Source: Conchocele bisecta
Taxonomy: Eukaryota > Mollusca > Bivalvia > Lucinida > Thyasiridae
NCBI GenBank assembly: GCA_029237695.1
Contig: JAQRGA010000168.1
Coordinates: 62,001-126,000 of the forward strand
Length of the DNA stretch: 64,000 nt
Direction: 5' to 3'
Made by a program: the position numbers and the translations under genes. Below the pieces are notes generated by a model. It saw nothing but the letters and a program-made list of their open reading frames with translations, was not told the origin of the DNA and ran no database searches. This document shows, one piece after another, positions 12,060 through 25,855 of the stretch (position 1 is the first letter of the stretch; each line of letters starts with the position of its first letter).

Positions 12060-13930
12060 GAAGTAAACCAGAATTAACCCCAGGATCCCCATATGGACCC
12101 CTTAAGGGGAATGTGACGACATGAACCCCCATCTAAGTTGTCTAGTATATATGTCTGAATAATAGGAAAACACCATTAGGTGGGGCACTTCTCCCGAAAC
12201 ACTTGTAAACACGTATGTTATATCCGGGTATGACAAAAATAACGCGAAAATGGGCAACTGGTGACCCCAGGACCCCTATTGCGACCCCTTAAGGGGAATG
12301 TGACGGCATGAACCCCCTCCTATGTTGTCTAGTATATATGTCTCAATAATAGGAACACACTATTGAGTGGGGCACTTCTCCCGAAGCACTTGTAAAAAGG
12401 TATGTTGTATACGGGTATGACAAAAATAACGCGAAAATGGGCAACTGGTGACCCCAGGAGCCCCATATGGATCCCTTAAGGGGATGTAACGACATGAACC
12501 CCCGTCTAAGTTGTCTAGTATATATGTCTGATAATAAGAAAAAACCATTGAGTGGGGCACTTCTCCCGAAGCACTTGTAAAAAAATTATGTTTTATACGG
12601 GTAAGTCAAAAATAAGTAGAAAATATGCAACGGGCAACCCCAGGACCCCTATTGCGACCACTTAATGGGAATGTGACGGCATGAACGCCCGTCTATGTTG
12701 TCTAGTATATATTACTGGAAAATAGGAACACACGATTGAGTGGGGCACTTCTCCTGAAGTACTTGTAAAAAAAAAATTTCATGCGGGTATGGAAAAATAA
12801 CACGAACATGGGCAACTGGTGACATCGGGACCCCCATTGCGACCCATTAAGGGGAATGTGAACCCCCGTCTATGTTTTCTAATATATATATCTGATTAAT
12901 ATGAACTCATGATTGAGTGGGGCACTTCTCCCGAAGTACTTGTAAACAAAATGTTTCATTCGTGTATGAAAAAATAACTTGAAAATGGGCAACTGGTGAT
13001 CTGAGGACCCCTATTGCGACCCCTTAAGGGGAATGTGACGGCATGAACCCCCGTCTATGTTTTCTAGTATATAAATCTTATTAATATGAACACATGATTG
13101 AGTGGGGCACTTCTCCCGAAGCACTTGTAAAAAGGTATGTTTTATCCGGGTATGACACAAATAACTCGAAAATGGGCAACTGGTGGCCCCAGGACCCCCA
13201 TTACGGCCCCTTAAGGGGAATGTGACGGCATGAACCCCCGTCTATATTGTCATTTTTATATGTCTGAATAATAGGAACACACTATTTAGTGCGGCACTTC
13301 TCCCGAATCACTTGTAAAGAATTGTGTTTACATAGACGGTGATTTATGCAGTCGCAAGTGCTTCAGGAGACGTGCCCCACTCAATCCTGTGTTCTTGTTA
13401 CTCAGACAGTTAATGATATATACTAGACAAAAAAGACGGGCGTTCATGCCATCACATTCCCCTTAAGGTGTCGCAATGGGGTCCTCAGGTCACCAGTTGC
13501 CCATGTTTGTGTTATTTTTTCATACCCGGATAAAACATAATATGTTACATGCGCGTCGGGAAAAGGTACCACTCATTTTTATGTTCTTATTCAGCTATAT
13601 ATACTAGACAGCATAGACTAGGGTTCATGCCGTCACATTTCCCGTAAGGGGTCACAATGTGTCACAAGTTGCCCATGTTCGTGTTATTTTTGTCAACCAC
13701 GCATAAAACAATATTTTGCAGGTGCTACGGGAGAAGTGCCCCACTCAATTATGTGTTCCTGTTATTCAGATGATTATACTAGACAATATAGACAGGGCTC
13801 ATGCCGTCACATTCCCCTTAATATGTCGCAATGGGGATCCTGAGATCACACGTCCCATTCAATCATGTGTTCCTATTATTCAGATATATGTATTATACAA
13901 CATAGACAGGGCTTCATGTGCTGGATTTAA
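12060..13930. repeat. 186-bp satellite array with an orientation switch
   Basis: The box cttctcccgaag recurs at 12188, 12375, 12560, 12748, 12925, 13110 and 13297, a period of 177-188 bp. Other anchors are ccttaaggggaatgtgacg and gggcaactggtg. From about 13345 onward the same unit continues as its reverse complement (gtgccccactcaat, cattccccttaa, caccagttgcccat) for three to four units. The array is therefore head-to-head around 13320-13345. No coding content. Confidence 0.95.
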
Positions 13931-14142
13931 AATGTCAATTACTGTGCATGTAGAGAAAAAACACATATTGGATATTTGAGACATCATCTGAGACAGTCTC
14001 CAAGTTTATCTTGGAAGCAAATTAAATTTGTTGAAACGACCGAGCATAAAAAGTACATAGGTAAAGATCATGGCTAGCTAAAAGCACCCTTCAATATGTC
14101 TAGCAGTAGAATTGAAAATAACAATGCTTGTTTAAAGAGAAT

Positions 14143-14213
14143 GGGCCCCACTGGGACTCGAACCCAGGTCACTAGTACGAATACCAGTATGCTAGCCGCT
14201 GCACTACAAGGCC
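14143..14213 (-). tRNA. tRNA-like sequence, probably pseudogene or SINE head
   Basis: On the minus strand a 71-nt cloverleaf can be drawn. The acceptor stem is ggccttg with tggggcc (including G-U pairs), the D-stem gtgc/gcat, the anticodon stem actgg/ctagt, and the T-arm ctggg-ttcgagt-cccag is perfect. The anticodon loop appears to be 8 nt (tattcgta), so the anticodon cannot be assigned safely. No T-run follows the 3' end. A tRNA-derived SINE head or pseudogene is more likely than a working tRNA. Confidence 0.5.
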
Positions 14214-14309
14214 TGACAAAACCGATAAACACAACATTGTTAAATCCAATACTATGTTGATTTTAATAAAGGGTCTGTAAAAAATGATTAAAGTTTGCCG
14301 GTAGATTCC

Positions 14310-16170
14310 TATTGTCCATAATGTACAGGTCAGGAACACGGGAGGGGTACGGTACGTTGGTACACTGTGATATGTTGTAAATGACGGGGACAAGTTGTAA
14401 ATGACGGGGGGAAGGGGGGTGGGGGGTGGGAGAAGTGACGACTGAGTGTACATTATGTGACATGTTGTATATGTCAGAGACACGTTGACACGTTGTATAT
14501 GTCGGCAACACGGAAGTAGTACGGCGCGCCGGTACACTATGTGACATGTTGTACAGGGCGGGGACACGGAAGGAGAACGGCGCGCCGGTACATTATGTGA
14601 CATGTTGTATAATTATGTCGGCGACACGGAGGAGTACGGCACGCCGGTACACTATGCGACATGTTGTATATGTCGGTGACACGGAAGGAGTACGGCGCGC
14701 CGCACTATGTGACTGTTGTATATGTGGACATGTTTGTATAGTCAACACGGAAGGAGTACGGCGCGCCGGTACACTATGTGACATGTGTATATGTCGGCAC
14801 ACGGAAAGAGTACGGCCCGCCGGTACACTATGTGACATGTTGTATATGTCGGCGACACGGAGGAGTACGGTCCGCTGGTACACTATGTGACATGTTGTAT
14901 ATGTCGGCGACACGGCCCGCTGGTACACTATGTGACATGTAGTATATGTCGGCAACACGGAAAGGTACCCACCGGTACATGTGACATGTTGTATATGTCG
15001 GCAACACGGAAAGAGTACGGTCCGCCGGTACACTATGTGACATGTTGTATATGTCGGCAACACGGAAAGAGTACGGTCCGCCGGTACACTATGTGACATG
15101 TATATGTCGGCAACACGGATGAGTACGTCGGGCACACTATGTAACATGTTGTATAGTCGGCAACACGGAAAGAGTACGGTCCGCCGGCACACTATAGTGA
15201 CTGGTTGTATATGTCGGCAACACGGAAAGAGTACGGTCTGCGGTACACCTATGTGAAGTTGTATATGTCGGCAACAGGAAAGAGTACAAGCGCGCGGTGA
15301 CACTATGTGAATGTAGTATATGTCGGCAAAACGGAAAGAGTTTGGTCGCCGGTACAACATTGTGTGACATGTTGTATATGTCGCAACTCGGAAAGTTACC
15401 GTACGTCGGCACCTATGTGGACATAGTTGTATATGTCGGCAACACGGGAAAGAGTACGGTCCGCCGGTACACTATGTGACATGTTGTTACATGTCGGCAC
15501 CGGAAAGTGTACGGCCCCGCGGTACATACATACACGGTACACCCCGCGAACGGGGTGGGGGGGGGGGGGTACAAGTACGTCGGTACTATATGTGAATCTA
15601 TTGTATATGTCGGCGATAGGGAGAGTACGGTACGTTGGGTTACACTACGTTATATGTTGATAAAACATGACGGGGACTCGGGCATAAGTTATGGGCCTGC
15701 TGTTACATATGAGACATATTGTATAGGTGGGGCACAGGTGTGGGAGAGGGAAGTGGGCCCATCGGTACACTGTGCTGACTTGGCCCGCCGGTACACTATG
15801 TGACTTGACCAGCCAGTACACTATGTGACATGTTGGTACATATCGAGTGCGGTCCGCCGGTTACACGGTACACTATGTGACATGTTGCTACATCGTCCGC
15901 GACACGGGACTGGAGTTCGGTACTTCGGTACTCTATGTGATTTTGTATATGTCGGCGTTATGGAGGATTACGGTAGTTGGTACACTACGGTATAGTTGTA
16001 AATGACGGGGAAACGGAAGAAGTTGGTCTGCCTACAGCCGCGGGACACTATGTGAATGTTGTTAGGTCCGGCAAACAAGGAGGGAACAGCCCGCGGGCAC
16101 ACTATGTGACCAGTTGTATAGTCTGCATTTAGGGAGGAGTACAGCCGCGGGAAAAACTATGTGACATGTA
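14310..16170. repeat. 56-bp minisatellite array, about 30 copies
   Basis: The unit runs tgtcggcaacacggaaagag, then tacggtccgccgg, then tacactatgtgacatgttgtata. Perfect neighbours start at 15001 and 15057, fixing the period at 56 bp. Edge copies are degenerate and indel-ridden, and a poly-G run interrupts the array at about 15555. The long open frames on both strands are artefacts of the repeat. Confidence 0.95.
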
Positions 16171-17090
16171 TGTTACAGGTCGCTACACCACTAATACACC
16201 CGGCCAACCTATGACAAAATGTTGTACAAACAGTTCCAATGGGTCATGGGGATACCAGAAATTTTGCTGCTTTTGCCAAAATAATGGGATTTTTAATGTC
16301 CGTTACTCATGTAGCCAAGGTCCAGTGGTCGCATTAGGGGTCCTAGGTCAACAGTTGCCATTTTGAGTATATTTTTCCATAGCACCTTCAGGGCATATAT
16401 TCATGAAATATTTGTTTTTAATTACGGTACTCAAATTGCAAATGATTTTTCTTTGAAGATATCAAGTTTCGCTAGCATCATGTGATTATCTCGACTACCA
16501 TCTATCAGATTTTCGGATAGTCACATGTTTTCTTATTCAACCATGGAAAGACCCAATTGAGTCACATTCAAAATATGAAGTCTGTAAGGTGGATACCTCA
16601 TGGGCAGATTGAGGGGGGGTGGGCAGGACCCGGGGGGTGCGCGCCCCCCCTTAAATTTGCCGAGTAAAGATTTTTTACAAGTTACAGGCACGTTCTACGT
16701 ACTATGTGACAGTGTCAATATTTTTGCTCCAAAATGCATCAGAACGCAGGAAAATTGGAGTAGATTTCAAAATGTTTCGGGGGGTAATCGCCCCCTGACC
16801 CCTTGCGCTATCCTGTGCTCTGCTCGGTTATAGTCAGTATGCAAATAGTTGCGCCCCCCCGCCCCACCAGACAATCTGGGTATTCAGGCTTCCCTGCACA
16901 AAACAGTATGCCTTGTTTTTAAGGAACATTGCAATGATGGTATAATAAAAACAAGAATAACGCAATGGCTATGTATACCCTGGCTTGCGCTTATTTCAAT
17001 TACAGGGCATTTTTGTGTTAAAGTTCCCATGGGTGTCCTGGACATGCGGGGATGCGAACAACGCACCATCCGTAGACCACACTTTATGTG
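16171..17090. repeat. Dispersed G/C-run repeat fragments, no gene
   Basis: Positions 16610-16690 (gtgcgcgcccccccttaaat, tttgccgagtaaagattttt, acaagttacaggcacg) are repeated in reverse orientation at 30375-30440. A related block with ggggggctgccccgg lies at 18525. These are scattered members of one repeat family. No motif-bearing protein was found. Confidence 0.6.
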
Positions 17091-17720
17091 AGAAGGATTA
17101 TCAAAAATCTGGCAGTGGTTGAAAAAGTAATTCTGCCACGGAGCGGTATGCACCTGCAAGAGGCATTTGAGTGATGTGAATAAACAAATAACTTTACGAT
17201 TTGCCTTACAAAAAAACGGCGTCGAGACGGAACAAAGCGCGATATAAGCGGCTCTTCTCAAGCAGGCGCAACAAAAATAGAGAGAAAAACATAATTTTAC
17301 GCTTTGGGTTACAATTCCGTGTGACCTTTACAGTAAATTAATTTACCTTGACCTTGATAATTTGGCGTGGGGATATGTGTAGCAATGCTTCATCTAGGAC
17401 ACCATTGATGTCGAAAGATTATCAAAATCAGCAAGGGGTTGAAAGATAGAGAAAAAACAATAACTTTAACGATATGTGTTATAAATCTGGTGACCCCTTA
17501 AAGGAAACAAATGATCCTTGACCTTGAGAATTGGACGTGGGGGCTCATGTGTAACAAAAGCATCATCAGACACATATCTTATTTGTTTATTCATCAATAT
17601 CCGGCTAGGGTTAAGAGAGTATAGTGAAAAAAAGGCAATAAACTTTACATGCATTTGCCTTACACACAAAACAGCGGACAACGGAAAAAAAGTGACGGAC
17701 TTATAGTGCACTCCGCTAAA
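17091..17720. repeat. Degenerate tandem repeat, about 150-180 bp
   Basis: The sequence attatcaaaaatc..ggttgaaa recurs at 17098 and 17408. The box gaccttgataatttggcgtg recurs at 17350 and, varied, at 17520. aataactttacgatttgcct recurs at 17189 and 17640. Copies are short of each other by variable amounts. Confidence 0.55.
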
Positions 17721-17819
17721 AACAGGCGCGACAAAAACTAGAAAATGTGTTGTAGAACACGGATGCCCACAACTTACTGATCTGATCGTATAAAACCAGC
17801 TTCTATTAGAAAATGCCGG

Positions 17820-18670
17820 AGTAATCTGATTTGAGGTCGATCAAAAATCCAAAATAAATGCGCATCTACTCATATAAGGAAGTTACATACCAAATTTAGG
17901 TCTCTACCTATGATGGTTTAAAAGTTTACAAGTCTACAGGCAAATTTGTCAAAGAGGGGAAGATAATCCACTACAGGGTCCAATCATAACGGAAATAAAC
18001 TTTATGCAACATCTACTCTAAAAGACGTACATGTATACCAGTATTGGGTCTTACAATGACTGTTTAACAATTTTACAAGTTATAAGGCAAAATTGAAATT
18101 CAAGTGCAAAAAGGGGAGATAATCCAAGTGGGGGACGATTAAAAAGCGAAATAAACTTGTGGTAATGGGTCTTTATGACGAACTCGTTTGGAAGGAAGTG
18201 CTCATGATAATTTCCCTCAACTATTTTCTCTGCTTGCTAATGAACATTGTGTATTATAGACACTATTTTACAATGTACAACTGAATAAAGTTAAAAAACT
18301 CTGTTTATTTAGGATGGGGAGACATATTGAAAAGTGGCTTTTTGTTAGGTACGTAAATGGACACCATCACCAACTTTGCGCATTACCATCATAAGTAAGC
18401 TACATGTATATACATTGCAGGCGAGTAGCTGCTATCAGCGCAGTAGCGGCTGAATCCACATGATTATGAGAAAAAAAAGAATCGGCCAAGAATGACTCAA
18501 ATTTTGCACCTTTTTTTTTTTAAATTTTCGGGGGGGGCTGCCCCGGATCCCCTAGCACAATTTTGAGTACATGGATAGAGGGCTAGCTAGCCCTGAATGT
18601 ACCAAGTTTGAGGTCTACTTATTACAGTTTAAAAGTTTTACGAGTTACAAGGTTGGTGACGGACAGAAGG
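17820..18670. repeat. Degenerate tandem repeat, about 160-170 bp
   Basis: The order 'gcatctactcatataagg, aagttacataccaaattta, gtctctacctatgatggttt, acaagtctacaggcaaa' is repeated, diverged, from about 18000 and 18590. A further isolated unit is seen at about 51990-52150, ending in gacggacggacg. The family is dispersed in the window. Confidence 0.6.
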
Positions 18671-19750
18671 AACGGGACGGACAAGGGTAATACTAATGCC
18701 ACCTCACTACATGTGGGAGCATAAAAAATTATATTTCAACCCTTTTTTAAATTTCTTTTGTGCTAGGCTGGTTAGCATCGTGGTAACAGCTAGCTAGGCT
18801 CCCACATCCAGCAAATTATTTTTTCTTTTCTTTTTGCCATTTTTCCGGACTTTAAATATGAGCAGTATATACACAAATACATTACATTGTAATATTAATA
18901 ATGATCATCAAGTACCATAATTTTGTCCGTTCCTGTTCGCTAATACGTTATAGTCATAAAAATACTTTTGAGGATAAAATCATAGTGACCAGGTGCTATT
19001 CATGTTGTTCGATACAACGGGCAATGTCTGGAGTTTTACTCTCTTGATCATAATGTATGAAAATTAATTATGTGCTAATTGTTTTCTCGTTAGTGAGGAA
19101 TGAACTGAAAATGGTGTTTAACGGCACATCAGCACAACTAAAGCTATATGTGCCGGAAAAAATGATAAAAATAATATAAAAAAAAACCACTTCCAGAGCT
19201 AAAAAAATATATGAGGTAATTAGTATGTCCGCATGTCCATTAGAGGAGAACGATGAAAGACCTTAAATGTCATAGAAGAATGGGGAATGACAGCATAATG
19301 CTACATTGTGGGAATAATAGGGACACATAGAAATTAAAGGTTGGCTAAACGATTTTAACATTGAAACCTAGAAATAATATAAATAAATTTTTATTGCTCC
19401 ACACTGGAGAATGCTAATGGGTCGAGATGTTTGATACATGTTTGTTTTTATTTATACCCTTTCTGGCTGTATATACATCTCTTTACTGAATATAAATACA
19501 GAATTTCTCACCAATACCGCAGCTCTTATTCAACCTTTTGAAACAAACTATTCACCTTCTGGACACTACTAATATTAATACACAAATAAAAACCTGAACT
19601 GGTTACAACATGACCAAGAAAACGAGCAAACACAAATCTGGAATGTTTTTTTGGGGGGTTTTGATTTCCCTCGATTTTCTATAAAAGAAAAAATGGACGA
19701 CGAGTACTTTCTGTATGTTTTATACGGCCGACACTGTTAGCATCATCAAC
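18671..19750. other. AT-rich intergenic, no gene seen
   Basis: This is mostly AT-rich unique-looking sequence. A short ggctggttagcatcgtggta block at 18768 faintly resembles a tRNA A-box region but has no matching T-arm. The end (19640-19740) resembles parts of the following large tandem unit. Confidence 0.45.
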
Positions 19751-19754
19751 CATA

Positions 19755-22700
19755 TTAACAAATAGCTGTAATTATAAGTAGTGTAACATAAACTTAGTAT
19801 AACATTATCAAGATTTGATTGTCAACTAGAAAGTAGTCCGATGAACTAGACAGAAATGATAATGCTTAAATAAAACGATATCGAATTGGGGGTAACATAT
19901 TATATATACCCCACAATTAATAAGGTTTTATTCAGTATATATTTACATATATTATACAAAGGTCCCTACAGATGGCTTTTTAAATTACCTTTAGAAAGAT
20001 ATAGAAAAATGGTTTGATTTGTACAATACGAGAATCAATTGTTGTTACAAATCGTTCAAAGCATGTATCTTGCACAGTATATTACCCACAACTTACAAAG
20101 TTCGTATGTACAATAATTGTTGTGTAATTCTAACCCGTGCAAATGAAAAATATTGTGTTGTCTGATATTAATTATTTTTCTTATTTCTCCTTCAAAAACA
20201 ATGTTGTCGCACACAGTAATATCGTCTCTGTCAGAAAGTCAGACGATTCCACTGTGCTGCCAAAATTGTAATGATCTAAATTAAGAAAATACTAAAAATC
20301 AGAGTTGACCACTTTTTTGTTTCAAGTGGGTTGAGGGGTAATTCAAAGGAATTGTATATATATATACATCAGTACCCACAACTTGGATACAAAAAAATAT
20401 ATTGCACAAGTTCCACAAACAATATGGAAAATAAAAATTAAATATGTTAAAGAATATTCAGTACAAACCACATTTGACTGTAATTTTTTAGAACAACGTT
20501 GTTGTTACACAGTGAAGTATGGTTCCCTGCACCGGTATATATAATAACCTCACAAATTTAAAGTTTATATAACATTTTTTGTAATAACAAATCTGGAAAG
20601 TCAGTTTCCTCATTTCTATAAAAAATGGCTGACAAAGGCACTTCCTGTATGTTTTATAGGCCCACAACTGATCTAGGCCCCACAACCGTATGCAAGTATG
20701 ATCAGTAGCCACATCCAAATAACATTGAAAAAATAAGGTAGCTTTTAGATTTAGGAAGTGTACATAGATTAATATAATATGTATCCCAAAAAATATATTT
20801 TTCAATAATAGAAAATAGTCGCGAATGAAACTAGAAGAAGGATAATGCTAAAAAAATTTTGAGAGCCAATACTAGTGTACAGCGTGCAGTACATGTAAAA
20901 GTACCGTGCACAATATTTACCACAAATTATATTAACTTTATAGTGGAAATTGATGTAGCGAAAAGGAGAATACTGAGTTTACGGTTAAACTTATAATGTG
21001 TTGATAGATTTTTCAAAATTTATCAAAAAAAGATTGTCTATAGAAATCGTCAGGTGAACTGAATACTGATGTTAATATGATAAATTAATTATAGGGTATA
21101 TAGTATTATATATAAACCACAACCTAAATGGCGTTGTAAAATAAATATAGATAAATTATGACGAAGTAACCAGATTTAGACGTCGAGGCAACTGTGCAGC
21201 TGCCGCGATAATAAATACATTGTTTTTTTAATTTGATGTGCAATGCCTTGCAACATTTCATCATATTGTACTGCCTCGCAGTACATGGACTTTTAAAAGT
21301 GACTGATAGAGTGTTTTGTACAAAATATTGAGGTATGAGTTTCAATCCCGCTTAGAAGCCTTAGAGTACGATTTTTATTGCCAACAATTCCTCTTATACC
21401 ACAGATTATAAACTAGATGGCACGGCCAGATATCATGCCCACAAGCCATGCAAAAGTGTATAAGGTATGAAGGTGCTATAGGAATTGCTAAATGAATACA
21501 TTGATGGTGATACTCATTCAGGTGTGCTTCTACCAGAAAAATCTGACCCTATTAACAAGATGCCACAACAGCATGTATCCCTCGCTTTGGTGATCTGATT
21601 TCGATTACCGAGATATTTCTAAGTTAGTGACTGACCCTGGGCTTGAAAGTCTGGGTTTTTGTAGATGAAGCAGGATGATGTTAAAAGGCATCAGTGAAAT
21701 ATTGGAGATCCATAAGGAACAGATGGTTATTAAGATTAACCCAACATTAAGTTTTTGTGAGGCGGACGGACGGGACGGACGGAGGACAACATTTTGCATC
21801 CCTATATCCCAATTTTTACTACGGGAGGGGATAAAAAATTAGCTGCAAATATAAGTAGGGTAATAAATAGTGTTCTACACATTTATCTCTAGATTTGATT
21901 TGTCAATAGAATAGTCGGAAGAAATACGTAGACAGTGATTGATAATGCTTAAATACAAGTATTGGTGGATACAATATTTTCTATACCCAAAACTCAATGG
22001 TTTTATACAATAAATATACATATATTATACAAAGGTCCTACAGATGGCTATTTAAAATTACCTCTTTGAAAGAATGCTGAGAACAAAATGGTTTTAATTT
22101 GTACATTGGGAGAATAAACTCTGTTGTTCCAAAAGTGTTAAAGCATGTATCTTGCAAGTATATACCCCACAATTACAAAGTTTATGTACATATATTGTTT
22201 AATTTGATAATGATGGCTTACGTGTTTAATTCTTAACCCGCTGAAATGTAAATTGTTGTCTGCTGATTTGAATTATTATTCTTCTTTCTCTCAAAAAATG
22301 TTTTGCCTCACAGATAAAATCTGTCCTGTCAGAAAGTCAGACGATTCACTGTGCTGCCAAAATATGTTTAATCGATCTAAATTAAGAAAATACTAAAAAA
22401 TCAGATGTCAACAATTTTGTTTCAAGTGGGTTGAGGCGGTACTTAAAGGAATTACTTTTATTATACCAGCTGTACCAACGACTTGATACAAAAATTATAT
22501 TGCCAAGTTCCCAAACAATATGTGAAAATTTTCAAATTAACATTTGTTAAGAATATTCAGTACAAAACACATTTGACTGTACATTTCTCTAGAAAAAAAC
22601 GTTGTTGTTACACAGTGAAGTATGTCTGCAGGTATATTACTATAACCTCACAAATTTATGTTGCTTATATCAATTAATGTGTAATTAACAAAATCTGGAA

Positions 22701-25700
22701 AGTCAGTCTTCCTCAAATTTTTATAAAAAATGCTGAAAAGGCACTTCCTGTATGTTTTTATAGGGCCCCACAACTGATATAGGCCCCACTAAACGATAGC
22801 AAGTCATGTTCCAGTAGCCACCATCAAATAACATTAAAGAAATACAGGTAGCTTTAGATATAGGAGTGTACATAGATTATTATAATATGTATCAAAAAAT
22901 ATATTTTTCAATATATAGAAATAGTTGCGAATGAACTAGACAGGCAGGATAATGTAAAACACAAGGAATTAATTGGGGTATACACAATAGTATATATACC
23001 CCGAACATAAATAGTTTTATACAATAAATATACATTTATTACACAATGGAGTCCATAAAAGGGATATTTAAATCAAACTGTTTTGTAAGTAAGTTCATGA
23101 CAAACAGTTAGCATTTGTAAATTTCTGAGGAGCAATATAGTGTCACAGCGTGCCGTACATGTACGTTACCGTGCACAATAGATACCCACAAATTATATAC
23201 CATTATAGTGGGAACATTGCTGTACGCGACAAAAGGAGAATATGAGTTTTGGTTCCTAAATATTATAATGTGTGATAAGATTTTTCAAAATTTTATCCAA
23301 AAAACGATTTGTCTATTCGAAATAGTCAGGTGAAACTGGAATACTGATGCTTAAATTTTGAATAAATTAATTATAGGTTATATAGTATTTTATATAACCA
23401 CACCTAAATGGCTTTGATAAACATAAATATAAGATAAATTTATGACGAGATTAACCAGATTTAGACGGTCGAGGTACTGTGCAGTGCCGAAGATAATAAA
23501 TACATTGTTTTTTTTAAATTTGATGTAGCAAGACTTTGCAACTTCAATCATATTGTACTGCTGCAGTACAAGCTGATTTTATAGTGACCTGATAGCGTGT
23601 TTGTACTAAATTTGGGTCATGAGTTTAATCCCGCTAGAAGCTAGGCACAGATTTTTTCTTGCAACATTCCTTTTCTACCAAGATTATAAACTTTAGGGGA
23701 TGGCCACGCAGCATATCATGCCACAAGCCATTGACAAAAGTGTATATGTATGAATGTGTATGGGAATCTGTAATGAATACATTGTTGGTGATAACCATTA
23801 AGCGTGTAGCTTCTACCAGAACATCTCGACCATTTAAACAGAATGCACCAACAGCATGTATCCCTCGCTTTGGTGCTTGATTTCGATACTGAGATAATTT
23901 CTAAGTTCGTGACCTGACCTGGGCTGAAATGTCCATGGGTGTTCTGTAGAATAGAAGCAGGATGATGTTACAAGGCATCAGTGAAATATGGAGGATTCCA
24001 TCAAGGGAAAACAGAAGTTTTACAGAGTAACCCCCAACATCACAACTAAGTTTTTGTCGACTGAACGGGGGACGGACGCATTTTGCATCCCTATATCAAT
24101 TTTCACTACGCGAGGGGGATAAAAATTAGCTGTAATATAAGTAGTGTCAAAATAAATTAGTTTAACATTTATCTAGCTTTGATTTGTCAATGAAATGTCG
24201 GATGAAACTTTACGTAGACAGAATGGATAATGCTTAATACAAGAATATTGGGGGAATACAATATTATATAACCCCAAAACTCAAATGGTTTTATACCATA
24301 ATATACATATATCTATACAAAGGTCCCTACAGATGGGCTATTTAAATTACCTCTTCTGAAAGAATGCTGAGAACAAATGGTTATATTTGTACATTACCGA
24401 GAATAAACTTGTTTTACAAAGTGTCAAAGCATGTCATGTATCTTGCACAGTATATACCCCACAACTTACAAAGTCTTATGTACACATATTGTGTCAAATT
24501 TTGCATAAATGATGCTTACATGTAATTTTAACGTGCAATGAAATTGTTGTCTGCTGATTTAAATTATTATTCTCTGTCAGAGGTCAGACGATTGCACTTT
24601 GCCGCCCAAATATGTTAATAGATCTAAATTAAGAAAATTACTAAAATCAGCAGTCGACACATTATTGTTTCAAGTGGGTTGAGGGGTACCTTCAACAAGG
24701 AATTTATATTATATATACATATGTACCCCACGACTTGGTTACAACAATAGATTGCAGTTCCCCCACACAATATGGAAATTTCAAATTAACATATTTAAAA
24801 GAATATTCAGTACACACAATTTGACTGTACATTTCTTGAACAAACGTTGTTGTTACAGTGAAGTATATACCCTGCACGGTATATATACTATACCACCCCA
24901 TCACAAAATTCTAATGTTTATACTACAATTATTGTGTAGAACAATTCTGGAAAGTCAGTTTCTCAATTCTATAAAAAAAATGGCTGACAAAGCACTTCCT
25001 GTATGTTTTATAGGCCCACAATGATATAGGCCCACAAACCGATATGAAGTCATGATCAGTAGCACATCCAAAATACATTGAAGAATATACAGGTTTGCTT
25101 TAGATATAGGAAGTGTACATGATTATTATAATAGTATTTCTATAAATATATTATTCAATATATAGAATTAGTCGCGAATGAATAGACAGAAGGATAATGC
25201 CTTAACAAAGAAATGAATTGGGTCATACAATATTATATATACCGCAAATTAAACTAGTTTTCATACACATAATATACATATAGTATTATATATTACCCCC
25301 AACTAAATGGCTTCGATAAATTAACTTTATATATATTATGACGAAGATACCAGATTTCGACGGTCGAGGAATTGTGCAGCTGCCGGACGATAATAAATAC
25401 ATTGGTTTTTTTAATTGATGTAGCAATGACTTGAAACCTTTATTCAATCATATGTACTGCCTTGCAGTACAAGTGACTGGTGACTGTAGAGTGTTTGCTA
25501 CAAAATATTGGGGTCATTAGTTCAATCCCGCTTAGAAGCCTTAGAGTACAGTTTTTATCTTGCCAACAATCTCTTCTACCACAGATTATAAACTAGATGG
25601 CCAGGTCAGCATATCATGCACCAAGCATGGCAAAAGTGTATACGTATGACTGCTATGGGAATTGATCATGAATACACTGATGGTGATTACAACATTCAGG

Positions 25701-25855
25701 TGTAGATTCTACCTGAACATTTCGACCATATTAAACAAGAATGCCTCCATCAGAATGTCTCCCTCGCTTTGGTGCTGATTTGATACGGAAGATATTTCAA
25801 GTTCGTGACCTTGACCTGGCGCTTGAAATGTCCCACTGACAAAGTACTTAAATAT
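19755..25855. repeat. Large tandem array, unit about 2.1-2.3 kb, 3 copies
   Basis: Unit starts are recognisable at about 19755, 21838 and 24124 (agctgtaatataagtagtgt). Ordered landmarks repeat in each: aaaggtccctacagatggct (19957, 22035, 24320), gaaagtcagacgattccact (20232, 22333, 24580 degenerate), cacttcctgtatgttttat (20640, 22741, 24990), ccagatttagacg-tcgagg (21170, 23455, 25350) and gataataaatacattgtttt. The third copy is shortened at about 25100-25290 and the array ends near 25855 inside the unit. Copies differ by many one-base indels. No coding capacity is conserved between copies. Confidence 0.95.

Noticed and set aside
14593..15360. A 255-residue open frame on the minus strand of the 56-bp minisatellite
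   Set aside because: Same reason: translation of a tandem repeat, with several overlapping frames on both strands giving equivalent repeats.
14310..16170. CRISPR-like spacing of repeats
   Set aside because: Units are contiguous without unique spacers, and the sequence is animal-type DNA.
18768..18815. tRNA-like sequence after ctaggctggttagcatcgtg
   Set aside because: Only an A-box-like stretch is present; no T-arm or acceptor pairing was found.
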